Both the position numbers and the translations under genes were made by a program. Below are positions 18,229-27,800 of a stretch of DNA of 64,000 bases, in pieces (position 1 is the first letter of the stretch; the number at the start of each line of letters is the position of its first letter). The DNA is from JAISFI01 sp031553775 (GTDB lineage Bacteria; Bacteroidota; Bacteroidia; Bacteroidales; Azobacteroidaceae). Where the stretch lies: assembly GCA_031553775.1 (NCBI GenBank), contig JAVBLA010000050.1, positions 1 to 64,000 of the forward strand, written 5' to 3'. The notes under the pieces were generated by a model that made no database searches, was not told where the DNA came from, and saw only the letters and a program-made list of their open reading frames with translations.

Positions 18229-20208
18229 ATGACATTTACGATACGCACAATAGTTTTTTTTATTTTCTTTGGGTTGGCCGTACCAATCATTGAGGCCACT
18301 GTTATTCCAAACGTAACTATTCTGAATTCTACCAGTTCCGTTACGGGAATGCCGGCTGCAAATACGATAAACGGATCGGGTATGTCTGCAATTTCCCTTT
18401 CCGGAACCCACGACAATTCCGCAACCGGAGCGAGCATGTGGAGTTCTAATTACTCATGGTCTGATATTTCCATTACATTTGATTTGGGAATTGCGTACAA
18501 TGTAGATAAGATGTATGTATGGAATTTCAACCAATCGGGTTATAGCTTCAAAGGGATGAAGAATGTAAAAATCCAATACTCTCTCAATCAGCAGGTTTGG
18601 AATGATGTTCCGGCTCCTTCGAATCCTGGCTATGCCGTTAATGCGAATTATCCTTTTCAACTGGCGCAAGCATCAGGACAAAACAATATTACTGCAACCA
18701 ACCTGAACGATGGCACAAGCTCTCCGGTCAATATTGGAGTCAAAGCTCAATATATAAAAATAACAGCGGCGCAGATGAGTTCTTCCAATGAAGGAAACTG
18801 GGGAGGAAACGCCGTAGGCTTGAGTGAGGTTTTATTTACCACTGATGATAAAGTACCGACCGGCTACCCGGTTGTTATTGATGCAGGAAATGTGGTGAAT
18901 ACTTGTGGAAATCTTGTGTTTGGAGGATGCCATAGTCCCTCGTATACGCATGTTCAAACGATTCTTCCCATGTATATTGATGCGGGAATGAATGCCATCC
19001 GGCTGGATTTCTGGCTGGAATCCATTGTCCCTGCGATATCGTCGGTCGATGATTATTATAATAATGTCAATGACTGTCAGAATGCCGATAAATGGAACTA
19101 TTCCAATGTTGAATTATTGGTACTTGCCAAAAAAGCAGGAATGAAAACCACTATGATTATCGCATATTGTCCTGCATGGTTGGCATACAATGGTAAAACC
19201 AGCGGAGTTCCTAAAGATATGAATGTGTATACCGATATTCTCCGTAAAATTTACTCACGTTATGCACAGTATATTGATTATGTTGAATTTTATAATGAAC
19301 CTGGTTATTTTTTCAAAATAGAAAATAGTCCTTATACTTCTGTCGGAAAAGCTTTGGCAGATATGTATATTCCTTGTTATGAGGTGATTCAATCCATTAC
19401 ACCGGGAAAACCCATGGGTGGATTATCTGTAGTGCCCTGGTCCGACGGAGGGGTCGGAGGAAAAACCAATCAGGATTTCTTTTCTGATCCGAGAATCAAT
19501 TCATCTAACTTCAATTTTTACTCCCATCATGTTTACCGGGATTATGGCATTGATCCGGTTAATGAAACGGTTGGCCGTGTAAAAAGCGAATTGAGCAAAT
19601 TCGGTTTCGGCGATTTGCCGGTTTGGTTTACCGAATGGAGTAAATCCATCAGCGATGCTTCGGATTCAATCTTTTATACAGGGACAAAATCCCATACTTT
19701 TGCCGGAAATTGCCTGATTAATTGGATGAAACAAGGAATAACCGGCGCTCATCACTGGAATTACATGCAGGGAGTTATCATTGGAGGCAAGGAATCCGGA
19801 GCCAATACAGATTCGCATGGCATGTATGCCTGGAACGCATCAACCAAAACCGGTTATCTCTTGCCGAAAGCATATGTATTTAAAATGATGTCGAAATCTC
19901 TGGGGCTCGGGAAAGGAGAAAATCAGGTGCTGGATTTGAGCATAGGTACTTCTGTGATAAATGCTGCAGCATTTACCAATATGGATGGAACCGCCTCCGT
20001 TATTTTTGTAAACGAAGGGAAAGATCCTGTTCCTGTTGATGTTCAGATAAATAATTTGTCAGGTGTTACTTCTGTTGAATCATATAGTGTTACCTATACC
20101 GGAAAAGGAGAGACGCCTGCATATCCCGCTTTCAGCACGGAAGAAGGGGTACGTGTTTCCTTTGAAATCCCTGCAATGTCGGTCAGCAGTCTCAAATTTA
20201 ATAAATAA
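18229..20208 (+). CDS. Secreted glycoside hydrolase (clan GH-A-like) with F5/8 type C domain
   Basis: This 659-residue protein starts with a signal peptide (residues 1-23). A discoidin/F5-8 type C galactose-binding-like domain follows (about 25-205: ITFDLGIAYNVDKMYVWNF, VKAQYIKITAAQM). Then comes a (beta/alpha)8-type catalytic domain (about 215-550), resembling GH39/GH5 relatives. EFYNEPG (Glu near 358) and WFTEWS (Glu near 469) look like the acid/base and nucleophile with the spacing usual in clan GH-A. A C-terminal beta domain ends the protein; there is no T9SS tail. The exact GH family and substrate are not recognised. Confidence 0.78.
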   Translation: MTFTIRTIVFFIFFGLAVPIIEATVIPNVTILNSTSSVTGMPAANTINGSGMSAISLSGTHDNSATGASMWSSNYSWSDISITFDLGIAYNVDKMYVWNFNQSGYSFKGMKNVKIQYSLNQQVWNDVPAPSNPGYAVNANYPFQLAQASGQNNITATNLNDGTSSPVNIGVKAQYIKITAAQMSSSNEGNWGGNAVGLSEVLFTTDDKVPTGYPVVIDAGNVVNTCGNLVFGGCHSPSYTHVQTILPMYIDAGMNAIRLDFWLESIVPAISSVDDYYNNVNDCQNADKWNYSNVELLVLAKKAGMKTTMIIAYCPAWLAYNGKTSGVPKDMNVYTDILRKIYSRYAQYIDYVEFYNEPGYFFKIENSPYTSVGKALADMYIPCYEVIQSITPGKPMGGLSVVPWSDGGVGGKTNQDFFSDPRINSSNFNFYSHHVYRDYGIDPVNETVGRVKSELSKFGFGDLPVWFTEWSKSISDASDSIFYTGTKSHTFAGNCLINWMKQGITGAHHWNYMQGVIIGGKESGANTDSHGMYAWNASTKTGYLLPKAYVFKMMSKSLGLGKGENQVLDLSIGTSVINAAAFTNMDGTASVIFVNEGKDPVPVDVQINNLSGVTSVESYSVTYTGKGETPAYPAFSTEEGVRVSFEIPAMSVSSLKFNK

Positions 20209-20217
20209 TAATCTTCT

Positions 20218-20253
20218 GATACACAATTGAACGTAAAAGTTACCTGATTGAAT
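20218..20253 (+). promoter_or_regulatory. Tandem direct-repeat operator of the 20334 gene
   Basis: The half-sites are GATACACAATTGAAC (20218-20232) and GTTACCTGATTGAAT (20239-20253), with a 21-bp period. The TTTG of a -7-like box (20275-20282) begins 26 positions after the end of the second half-site, as at the other two copies. The 22 bases at 20233-20254 are identical to 21761-21782. Confidence 0.6.
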
Positions 20254-20333
20254 GAATTAAACTTGAATTGTTTATTTTTTTGTATCGGTTTTATCCATAA
20301 TTTGTTTTCACTAATAATTTAAAGTTATCCATT

Positions 20334-21671
20334 ATGAGAAAATTATTTTTTACTTTTTTGTCGATGCTTGTAGCATCATTATTTGTCAATGTAAATGCCG
20401 ACGATGTCTTTCTCGCAGGGTTTGAAGACGGAGAAACGGGTTATACGCTTAACAAGGAATCGTATAGCCAGTATACTCAATCGTTTGAGGCTAATCCTGA
20501 AAAGACAGGTATCAATAATTCCGATAAATGTATGATAGCAACTTCTACTGCTGTTACCGATCGTTGGGGGTATTGGTTTAATATCACATTAGATAACCCT
20601 GTCACAATCACTTCTGCAACACGGTATTTAAAAGTGATGGTAAAACGAAGCCCCAACAATACAAATATGGCGTTACACCTTAAGCATGGTTCTCCCTGGG
20701 GAAGAAATGTTTACGCAGGAATAGAAAAACCGAGTAAAACCGGTGTATGGTGCGATCTGGTTTTCGATTTATTTTATCCCGCTAAACCGGAACTAAGTTC
20801 TGAAAATAAGCCTTTTTATGATTTTCTGATCTGTTTTGGTACCTGGGAAGCAGGAGGAATAGAGCCCGGCGTGTGTATGTTGGATAATGTTGTGTTAAGT
20901 GATAATCCGAAGCCTCGTGGAGCGTATGAAGTCCCGGCAGGATTACTTGTTAATTTTGAAGATGAAGTAAAGACTACTACTAATTTTGAGAAATTTGATG
21001 TACAATCGGAGTCAGCATCAACGTCAATTGTCAGTAATCCGGCGCAGACAGGAGTAAATCCCAGCGCAAAATGTCTGATGTATAATAAACCGGAAAGTAC
21101 AATTTGGTGGCATTCTTTACTTTGTACGGTCAATGGAATTATCCCCGTTGAATACCCTCAAAGTTATTTGCATGTGATGATGCATATACCAGATGCCTCT
21201 CCTACAACCATATTGATCAACTCCTTAGGAAAAAGTATAACAGAGAAGGTCTATCCGCCGGATGGAGAGGAATGGTATGATTATGTAGTCGATGTTTCCG
21301 AATTGCTTTATATCACTCAGATCAATTTCCGTTTCAATTCGGGAGAAGAGGCCGACTGGGCAAATCCTGCAGCAAGTTATTATGTTGATGATTTTGTATT
21401 GGATAATAATCCTGATCCGAGGGAAAAAGTCAATTCAGGTATTCTGGGAATAAAAACAGAGAATGTGAAGAAAATAGTTCAAAACGGACAATTACAACTT
21501 ATTTCTGATGATATGAAAGCTGTTAGCGTTTATGGTGTTACCGGACAATTAATCAATCGGCAAACGGTTGCCGGATCGAGTACCAGTGTAAACTTATCGG
21601 CAGGAATGTATTTTATTCAGATAGAAAATAAATCCGGAGAACTTTCAGCATTCAAATTTGTGATGAAATAA
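20334..21671 (+). CDS. Secreted two-module protein with T9SS sorting tail (copy 1)
   Basis: A 445-residue protein with a signal peptide (cleavage near NVNADD). Two related modules of about 165 residues, about 24-195 (FLAGFEDGETGYTL to DNVVLSD) and 205-365 (LLVNFEDE to YYVDDFVLD), resemble galactose-binding-like jelly rolls. Residues 375-445 are a T9SS C-terminal sorting domain (YGVTGQLINRQTV, LSAGMYFIQIENKSG). No catalytic motif is seen, so a secreted carbohydrate-binding role is inferred. It is a clear paralogue of the next gene. It has its own operator promoter, so it may be made in larger amounts than the rest of the PUL. Confidence 0.78.
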   Translation: MRKLFFTFLSMLVASLFVNVNADDVFLAGFEDGETGYTLNKESYSQYTQSFEANPEKTGINNSDKCMIATSTAVTDRWGYWFNITLDNPVTITSATRYLKVMVKRSPNNTNMALHLKHGSPWGRNVYAGIEKPSKTGVWCDLVFDLFYPAKPELSSENKPFYDFLICFGTWEAGGIEPGVCMLDNVVLSDNPKPRGAYEVPAGLLVNFEDEVKTTTNFEKFDVQSESASTSIVSNPAQTGVNPSAKCLMYNKPESTIWWHSLLCTVNGIIPVEYPQSYLHVMMHIPDASPTTILINSLGKSITEKVYPPDGEEWYDYVVDVSELLYITQINFRFNSGEEADWANPAASYYVDDFVLDNNPDPREKVNSGILGIKTENVKKIVQNGQLQLISDDMKAVSVYGVTGQLINRQTVAGSSTSVNLSAGMYFIQIENKSGELSAFKFVMK

Positions 21672-21745
21672 TCAACCTTCAAAAGGGATGGGGTAAAGAA
21701 AAAAATGTATGAAATCAGTCACGTACTCTTTTTATAACAGAGCAT

Positions 21746-21781
21746 GTTACCACGGTGAATGTAAAAGTTACCTGATTGAAT
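21746..21781 (+). promoter_or_regulatory. Tandem direct-repeat operator of the 21857 gene
   Basis: The half-sites GTTACCACGGTGAAT (21746-21760) and GTTACCTGATTGAAT (21767-21781) are 21 bp apart. A -7-like TTCTTTTG lies at 21803-21810, with its TTTG at the same offset as in the copies at 3541 and 20218. The leader to the ATG would be about 40 bases. Confidence 0.6.
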
Positions 21782-21856
21782 GTACAGGATTTGAATTATA
21801 TATTCTTTTGTCTTTGATTTCAATATTTTTTTCTTTACCAAATTAAAATTATTCTT

Positions 21857-23191
21857 ATGAGAAAATTGATTTCTACATCACTTTTAATGTTTATTACGTC
21901 TTGTTTTATTTGCAGTAATGCTGCCGATACATTTATTGCAGGATTCGAAGACGGTGAAACGGGTTATACTACTGATGGTTGGTATCAGGGATATACAATG
22001 GCCATCACGGATAACACAGAGACATCCGGTATCAATAATTCAGATAAATGTCTGATGGCAACAGTTACCGGTGCGAACCCCGATCGTTGGGGATTGTGGG
22101 TACATGTCACATTGGATAATCCGGTTACAATTACGGCCGATAATCGCTATTTTAAAGTAATGGTGAAACGGACTCCCAACAATGTGAATCTGGCATTGAG
22201 TATTGATCAGGGTGATCCTGATCCATGGGGAACAGGTTTTTATTTCGGACAAGCTAAGCCTCCTAAAGCGGGAGTATGGGGAGATATTGTATTTGACTTG
22301 TTCAATAACAATTCAGATAAAAGTTGCGAAAATAAGCAAGTTCAGAAATTCCTGATATGCCTGGGTACCTGGGATGGGACGGAACCCGGTGTATGTATGC
22401 TGGATAATGTGGCTTTGAGCGATAATTCAAAACCCCGCGGAGCCTATGAAGTTCCTTCCGGTTTGCTTGTTAATTTTGAAGATGAAGCATTGACTGCTGC
22501 TAATTTTTCAGGATTTGAGGTACAAACAGCCAATGCATCGGCACAAGTTGTCAACAATCCTAAAAATACCAGTGTAAATCCCAGCGCTAAAAGTCTTGTG
22601 TACAACAAGCCTGCAAAAGATACCTGGTGGTACTCCTTAATGGGTATGGTCAATGGAATTATTCCGGTACAATATCCCAATAGTTATTTACATATGATGA
22701 TGTATATTCCCGATGCTTCTCCGGTTACAATTATGGTTAATTCGGCCAATAAAAGCCTTAGTGAAAAGGTGTATCCGGCGGATGGAGAGGGCTGGTATGA
22801 TTATGTGATCGACGTTTCCGAATTGGATTATATCACTCAAATCAATTTCCGCTTTAACCAAACGCAGGAAGAAAATTGGGATAACCCTGCCGGACAGTAT
22901 TATGTCGATGATTTTGTATTGGACAGCAACTATGAACCTAGGGCAAAGATCAATACTTCTATCCCGAAAGTAAGTATGGAGAACTTAAAGCTCATTGCTC
23001 GGAACGGGCAGTTGCAACTGATTTCTGATGATATGAAAACAGTAGTTGTTTATTCTGTTACAGGGCAACAGGTCGACCGGCAAATGGCTAAAGGTTCAAT
23101 TGTAAATATTAATCTATCGACAGGAATGTATATTTTCAAGGTTGAGAATAAAGCTGGTGAGGTCGCTGCATTTAAATTTGTAATGAAATAA
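21857..23191 (+). CDS. Secreted two-module protein with T9SS sorting tail (copy 2)
   Basis: A 444-residue paralogue of the preceding gene, collinear over its whole length, with the same signal peptide start (MRKL), two modules (FIAGFEDGETGYTT to DNVALSD; LLVNFEDE to YYVDDFVLD) and the same T9SS tail (YSVTGQQVDRQM, LSTGMYIFKVENKAG). Shared motifs include TGxNxSxKCL-like turns and WYDYVxDVSEL. The promoter regions are duplicated too, so the duplication unit includes the operator. The role is probably binding of a secreted or cell-attached glycan; this is inferred from fold and context only. Confidence 0.78.
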   Translation: MRKLISTSLLMFITSCFICSNAADTFIAGFEDGETGYTTDGWYQGYTMAITDNTETSGINNSDKCLMATVTGANPDRWGLWVHVTLDNPVTITADNRYFKVMVKRTPNNVNLALSIDQGDPDPWGTGFYFGQAKPPKAGVWGDIVFDLFNNNSDKSCENKQVQKFLICLGTWDGTEPGVCMLDNVALSDNSKPRGAYEVPSGLLVNFEDEALTAANFSGFEVQTANASAQVVNNPKNTSVNPSAKSLVYNKPAKDTWWYSLMGMVNGIIPVQYPNSYLHMMMYIPDASPVTIMVNSANKSLSEKVYPADGEGWYDYVIDVSELDYITQINFRFNQTQEENWDNPAGQYYVDDFVLDSNYEPRAKINTSIPKVSMENLKLIARNGQLQLISDDMKTVVVYSVTGQQVDRQMAKGSIVNINLSTGMYIFKVENKAGEVAAFKFVMK

Positions 23192-23203
23192 TCAAATTTG
23201 AAG

Positions 23204-23249
23204 AAAAGATGTTCAACTGTCTGTTAAAATATACAGTTGAACATCTTTT
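23204..23249. terminator. Perfect 17-bp stem hairpin after copy 2
   Basis: AAAAGATGTTCAACTGT (23204-23220) is perfectly complementary to 23233-23249 around a 12-base loop. Because the arms start with A and end with T runs, it can act as a terminator in both directions. It starts 12 bases after the stop of the gene at 21857. Confidence 0.75.
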
Positions 23250-23323
23250 ACCTAAAATCAGCACTCACATATCCGTTAGAGAGTTTTTTTGTTATATTTC
23301 CGTTCTATTAATTCAATCTATCC

Positions 23324-24754
23324 ATGAAAAATTTAATCTTGACAGTAGTCTTATTTTTTACCCTAAATTTGATTTGCACGGGAGAAGAAATTGTAAATCC
23401 TCTTTTATCCGAATCTGGAAAAGAAACCTCTGTGCCATTAGCACTGAATACGGGTGCTTCCGTCGCTGCTATGAAAATCCAAAGTGCGGATCAATGGACA
23501 TCTCCGCAGTTGGCCGATTTTGAACAAGGTAGCATTACTCCGTTTGAATTTACTTTCGATGGAGCTTCCGCTGAAACCGCAAAAAGTAATCCAAACAAAG
23601 CCGGAATCAATAATTCAACGCAATGCCTTTATGCTAACTATAGCGGAATGGATTGGTGGTATAAAGCAAAACTCAATGTGAAGCAAAATTATGTGATTGT
23701 TCCCAATACCGCAAATCATAAGTATCTTCACTTTTTATTATATCGTAACGTCATTGCCCGTTCGGAAGTTCAGGTATATGACGACAGTAATTCTGATACC
23801 CGGATCTACCAGAAACAATTTACAAACACCATCACCAATGCGTGGGAAGAAGTCGTATTTGATCTGACTGCTTCAGATGCCGGATTACCTGGCATTGAAG
23901 GAAAAATGATCGGAAATCTTTGGATAATGACTAGTTTGGATTATATTGCAGGGCAGTTTTATTACGATTCTTTCGTGTTATCCGACAGTAAAGATCCGAT
24001 AGGATTGGTTCGTAACATCACTAATCTCGGAGACTTTGAAAATGGTTTTTCAGGAGCAATTATCGCATTGGGGACTCAAACGGACGGAGCTACAGCTTCT
24101 ATCGAAAATAATCCATTGGCAACAGATAAGTTGAATAAGACGTCGAAAGCGATCAAATACGTTCGTCCCGGAAGTGCTGCTAACTGGCAGTCGCTTCGTT
24201 TGTTTCTTGATGGTTTTACCGGAGTTGGTTCACCAAATAAATACCTCCATTTTATGATGTATAATCCTGCCAATCAGAAAATATCGGTTGTCATCAACAA
24301 TGTTGCGGGAGACGAATTTATTCAGGAAGTCGTACCGGTTCAAAATACGGCGTGGGCGGATTATGTAGTTGATTTGGGAAGTTTTGAGAATTTGAGTAAC
24401 ATTAAAGCGATTAATATACGTATGCCTGAAGATCAGAATGACAATACGTATTATTTTGATCAGATCATTTTAAGTAACACAAGTACTCCCCATACAGCTT
24501 CTCAGACATCGTTCAATGCCGTTCCGGCAGAAGATGTTGTATCTCCTGTTTGCTCTTCCGGCAAAAAAGCAGTGAATATAACACAAATTGAAGCTGGAAA
24601 TGAAGTAAAACTGTTCGATATGGTAGGCCGGTTGATCTATGAAGGATGCGCTTCCGGTAATCAGATAACTATTCCTTGTTTGTCAAAAGTAGGAATAATT
24701 CATGTAATCAAAGGTGGAAACAAATATATTTATAGAATTGCAGTCTTAGACTGA
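23324..24754 (+). CDS. Secreted two-module protein with T9SS-like tail (diverged third member)
   Basis: A 476-residue protein with a signal peptide (about 1-20) and a linker to about residue 60. Two modules follow, about 64-225 (LADFEQGSITPFEFTFDGAS to FYYDSFVLSD) and 232-390 (LGDFENGFSG to YYFDQIILSN), of the same type as in the two preceding genes (MDWWYK, KYLHFMMYNP, WADYVVDLGSF). The C-terminal 65 residues look like a T9SS sorting domain (NEVKLFDMVGRLIYEG). No operator copy is seen upstream; it sits between two strong hairpins. Binding function inferred. Confidence 0.72.
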   Translation: MKNLILTVVLFFTLNLICTGEEIVNPLLSESGKETSVPLALNTGASVAAMKIQSADQWTSPQLADFEQGSITPFEFTFDGASAETAKSNPNKAGINNSTQCLYANYSGMDWWYKAKLNVKQNYVIVPNTANHKYLHFLLYRNVIARSEVQVYDDSNSDTRIYQKQFTNTITNAWEEVVFDLTASDAGLPGIEGKMIGNLWIMTSLDYIAGQFYYDSFVLSDSKDPIGLVRNITNLGDFENGFSGAIIALGTQTDGATASIENNPLATDKLNKTSKAIKYVRPGSAANWQSLRLFLDGFTGVGSPNKYLHFMMYNPANQKISVVINNVAGDEFIQEVVPVQNTAWADYVVDLGSFENLSNIKAINIRMPEDQNDNTYYFDQIILSNTSTPHTASQTSFNAVPAEDVVSPVCSSGKKAVNITQIEAGNEVKLFDMVGRLIYEGCASGNQITIPCLSKVGIIHVIKGGNKYIYRIAVLD

Positions 24755-24776
24755 CAATATATGATTTTAAATGAGA

Positions 24777-24819
24777 CTGTGTCAAAAGGTAGAAAAATAA
24801 CTTTTGACACAGCTTTTTT
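24777..24819 (+). terminator. Rho-independent terminator
   Basis: CTGTGTCAAAAG (24777-24788) pairs perfectly with CTTTTGACACAG (24801-24812) and is followed by C and six T residues. It ends the 23324-24754 transcript and separates it from the beta-galactosidase gene. Confidence 0.85.
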
Positions 24820-24855
24820 GTTGTGTCAGGTTTTTTCATTGCAAAAGCATAAAAA

Positions 24856-27800
24856 ATGAACTTTTTTCATTCCGGACGTATTTTATTATTATGTCTATTC
24901 GCTTTATCCGCAGGCAAATTGAGCGGACAAACAAATTCGGTTTCCGAATATGAGAACGAGACAGTCACTGGTGTCAACCGGGAAGAAGGACGCTCCAGTT
25001 TTTGGTATTATACGAATAAAGACAATGCGATTAATGGCGGTTATCACGCATGTTCGGATAATGTTTTGCTCAATGGGAAATGGAAGTTTCAATATTGTGA
25101 AAAACCGGCTGATAGAATCAATGAATTTTATAAAATCAATTATGATGTTTCATCCTGGAATGAAATAGACGTTCCCGGCAGTTGGCCTTTGCAGGGATAT
25201 GATAAGCCGCTGTATATGAATCATCCGTATGAATTCAACGTTACCAATCCCTATCCGTACCATGTACCTACAGACTGGAATCCGGTAGGAATCTATCGGC
25301 GCAATTTCAATGTTCCCGGAAATTGGAAGAATAAACGAATCGTATTGCATTTCGGGGCTGTAAAATCTTCATTCTACGTGTACGTAAACGGACAAAAAGT
25401 CGGTTATTCCCAAGACTCTAAAATGCAAGCCGAATTTGACATAACACCTTATGTGAAGGTCGATTCGGATAATGTACTGGCTGTTGAAGTGTATCGTTTT
25501 TCCAAAGGTTCTTATCTTGAAGGTCAGGACATGTGGCGTTTGGCAGGTATCAAACGAGATGTATGGCTGTATGCGACACCCCCTTTGTTTTTGCAGGATT
25601 TTTTTATTAAATCGGGTTTGGGGAATGACTACAAAGACGGTCTGCTGGATGTATTGTTTAGTTTGAAAAACAATCACAATAGAACAGAAAAGGCGGAAGT
25701 CAGTTTTTCTCTCTTGGATCAAAACAATATTTCTATCCTTGAAATAAAGCAGAGCCTCAAGCTGAAACCCAAACAAATTCTTTCCGGAGAAATCAATCAA
25801 ATCATCAAAAATTGTAAACAATGGAATGCCGAAACTCCCAATCTCTACACATTACTGATTGCAGTTAAGAATGATGATGGAACAACAACGTATTCATCCT
25901 CAAAAGTCGGTTTCCGTTCGATTGAAATCAAAAATGCACAATTACTTGTCAACGGGCAATATATCTATGTGAAAGGAGCCAATCGCCATGAGCATCATCC
26001 GAAATACGGCCATTATATTCCTAAGGAAACAATGGAAAGGGATGTTGAGTTAATCAAGCAGTATAATCTGAATGCGATTCGGACGGCTCATTATCCGAAT
26101 GATCCTTATTTTTATGAATTATGTGATCAATATGGAGTATATATAGTAGATGAAGCAAATATCGAGTCACATGGTCTTGGTGCTGCTCTTCAAAATGTAA
26201 TCGATTGTTCCCATCATGTGGCCTGCGATCCGAATTGGAAGGCAATGCATCTTGACCGGATGAAAAGAATGTTTCAGCGTGATAAGAACCACCCGTCTGT
26301 CATTTTATGGTCTATGGGAAATGAATGCGGAGACGGTGCAAATTTTGTTGCAGGTTATGGTATGTTGCGGGAATTGGATCCTACCCGTTTTGTTCAATTT
26401 GAGCAAGCCGGAGCGCTCCCTCATACCGATATTTATTGTCCGATGTATATGAAAGCTGAGAATATGAAAAACTATGCCTTGGCAGGAAATACAAGCAAAC
26501 CATTGATCCTGTGTGAATATGCACATGCCATGGGAAATAGTCTCGGAAATTTTCAGGATTATTGGGACCTGATAGAGTCGTATCCGGTCTTACAGGGAGG
26601 TTTCATTTGGGATTTTGTGGATCAAGGCATTGAAAATACCAGAAACGGACAGCGTTTTTTTGAATATGGCGGCGGATTTGGACTTGAACATATCCGGAAT
26701 GATGCTGCTTTCTGCAACAATGGCCTTTTTAATCCGGATCGAACCCCCAATCCTCATGCATATGAAGCCCGGAAAGTCTATCAGAATATCCGTGTAAAAA
26801 ATGATCCCTTGGGCAGCAAAAATCAATTCCTGATTGTAAACAACAATAGTTTTACAAACACAAATAAATATACCTGCAAGTGGTCTGTTTTAAAAAATGG
26901 AATTCCTGTTGAACGCGGGACCCTGAAAACGAGTATTGCACCTCTTTCTTCGGGATGGTTAACAATTCCATATCAAACAATTATTTCGAAAGATTCGGAT
27001 TATTTTATTAATTTTGAATTCGTTACTGAACAAGCAGAAGGCTTGCTTCCTGAAAATTGGGTGGTTGCCTATGATCAGATAGCTATTCAATCGGCTACAC
27101 GTACCTTTTCCGGATCAGATTCGGAAGGGACATTAAAATGTAATGAAACAACAAACTCGATAATGATTACAAGCAATAGAGGCTTGCAGATTGCATTTGA
27201 TAAATTTACAGGAGCACTGAGCAATTATGTTTTCAATGGTTTTGATTTTGTTAAATCGCCCATGAACCCCGATTTCTATCGTGTAGCAATTGATAATGAC
27301 GATTGGGATGCTATTAATAATTGTTGGTTGAACACAAGCGAAAAAATTAAGTCGGTTGACCTGACTCTTGAAAAAGAACCTGTAGCAAACATGAAAGATC
27401 AGTTTTCGAGCATTACGGTTTCAGTAAAATATCTGTTGGTTGCCGGAAACGAACCACAACAAACCATTGACTTTGAAAACGTTTATACAATTTATCCCGG
27501 AGGAAAAATCAATGTATTGAATCGTTTTAATCCGAAATATTACAATGGAGAGGCCAATATGTCTATTCCCAGAATAGGACAGGTTGTACAGATCAACGGC
27601 GATTTGAATCAGATAAAATGGTATGGGCGAGGGCCCTGGGAGAATTATTCCGACCGGAAAACATCTGCTCTGGTCGGAGTTTATTCCATGCAGATCAAAG
27701 ATTTGGCTTACGATTATATCCGCCCACAGGAAAACGGTTACCGCACGGATGTCGGTTGGTTGGAGATAAGCAACGAAAAGGGAGTGGGAATGAGAATCGA

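Noticed and set aside
23275..23296. Fourth copy of the direct-repeat operator before the 23324 gene
   Set aside because: Only two GTTA tetramers are found, 16 bases apart, without TGAA or the fixed distance to a TTTG.
24820..24855. Operator copy before the GH2 gene
   Set aside because: Only 36 bases follow the terminator and none resembles the half-site; how the GH2-HTCS unit is expressed stays open.
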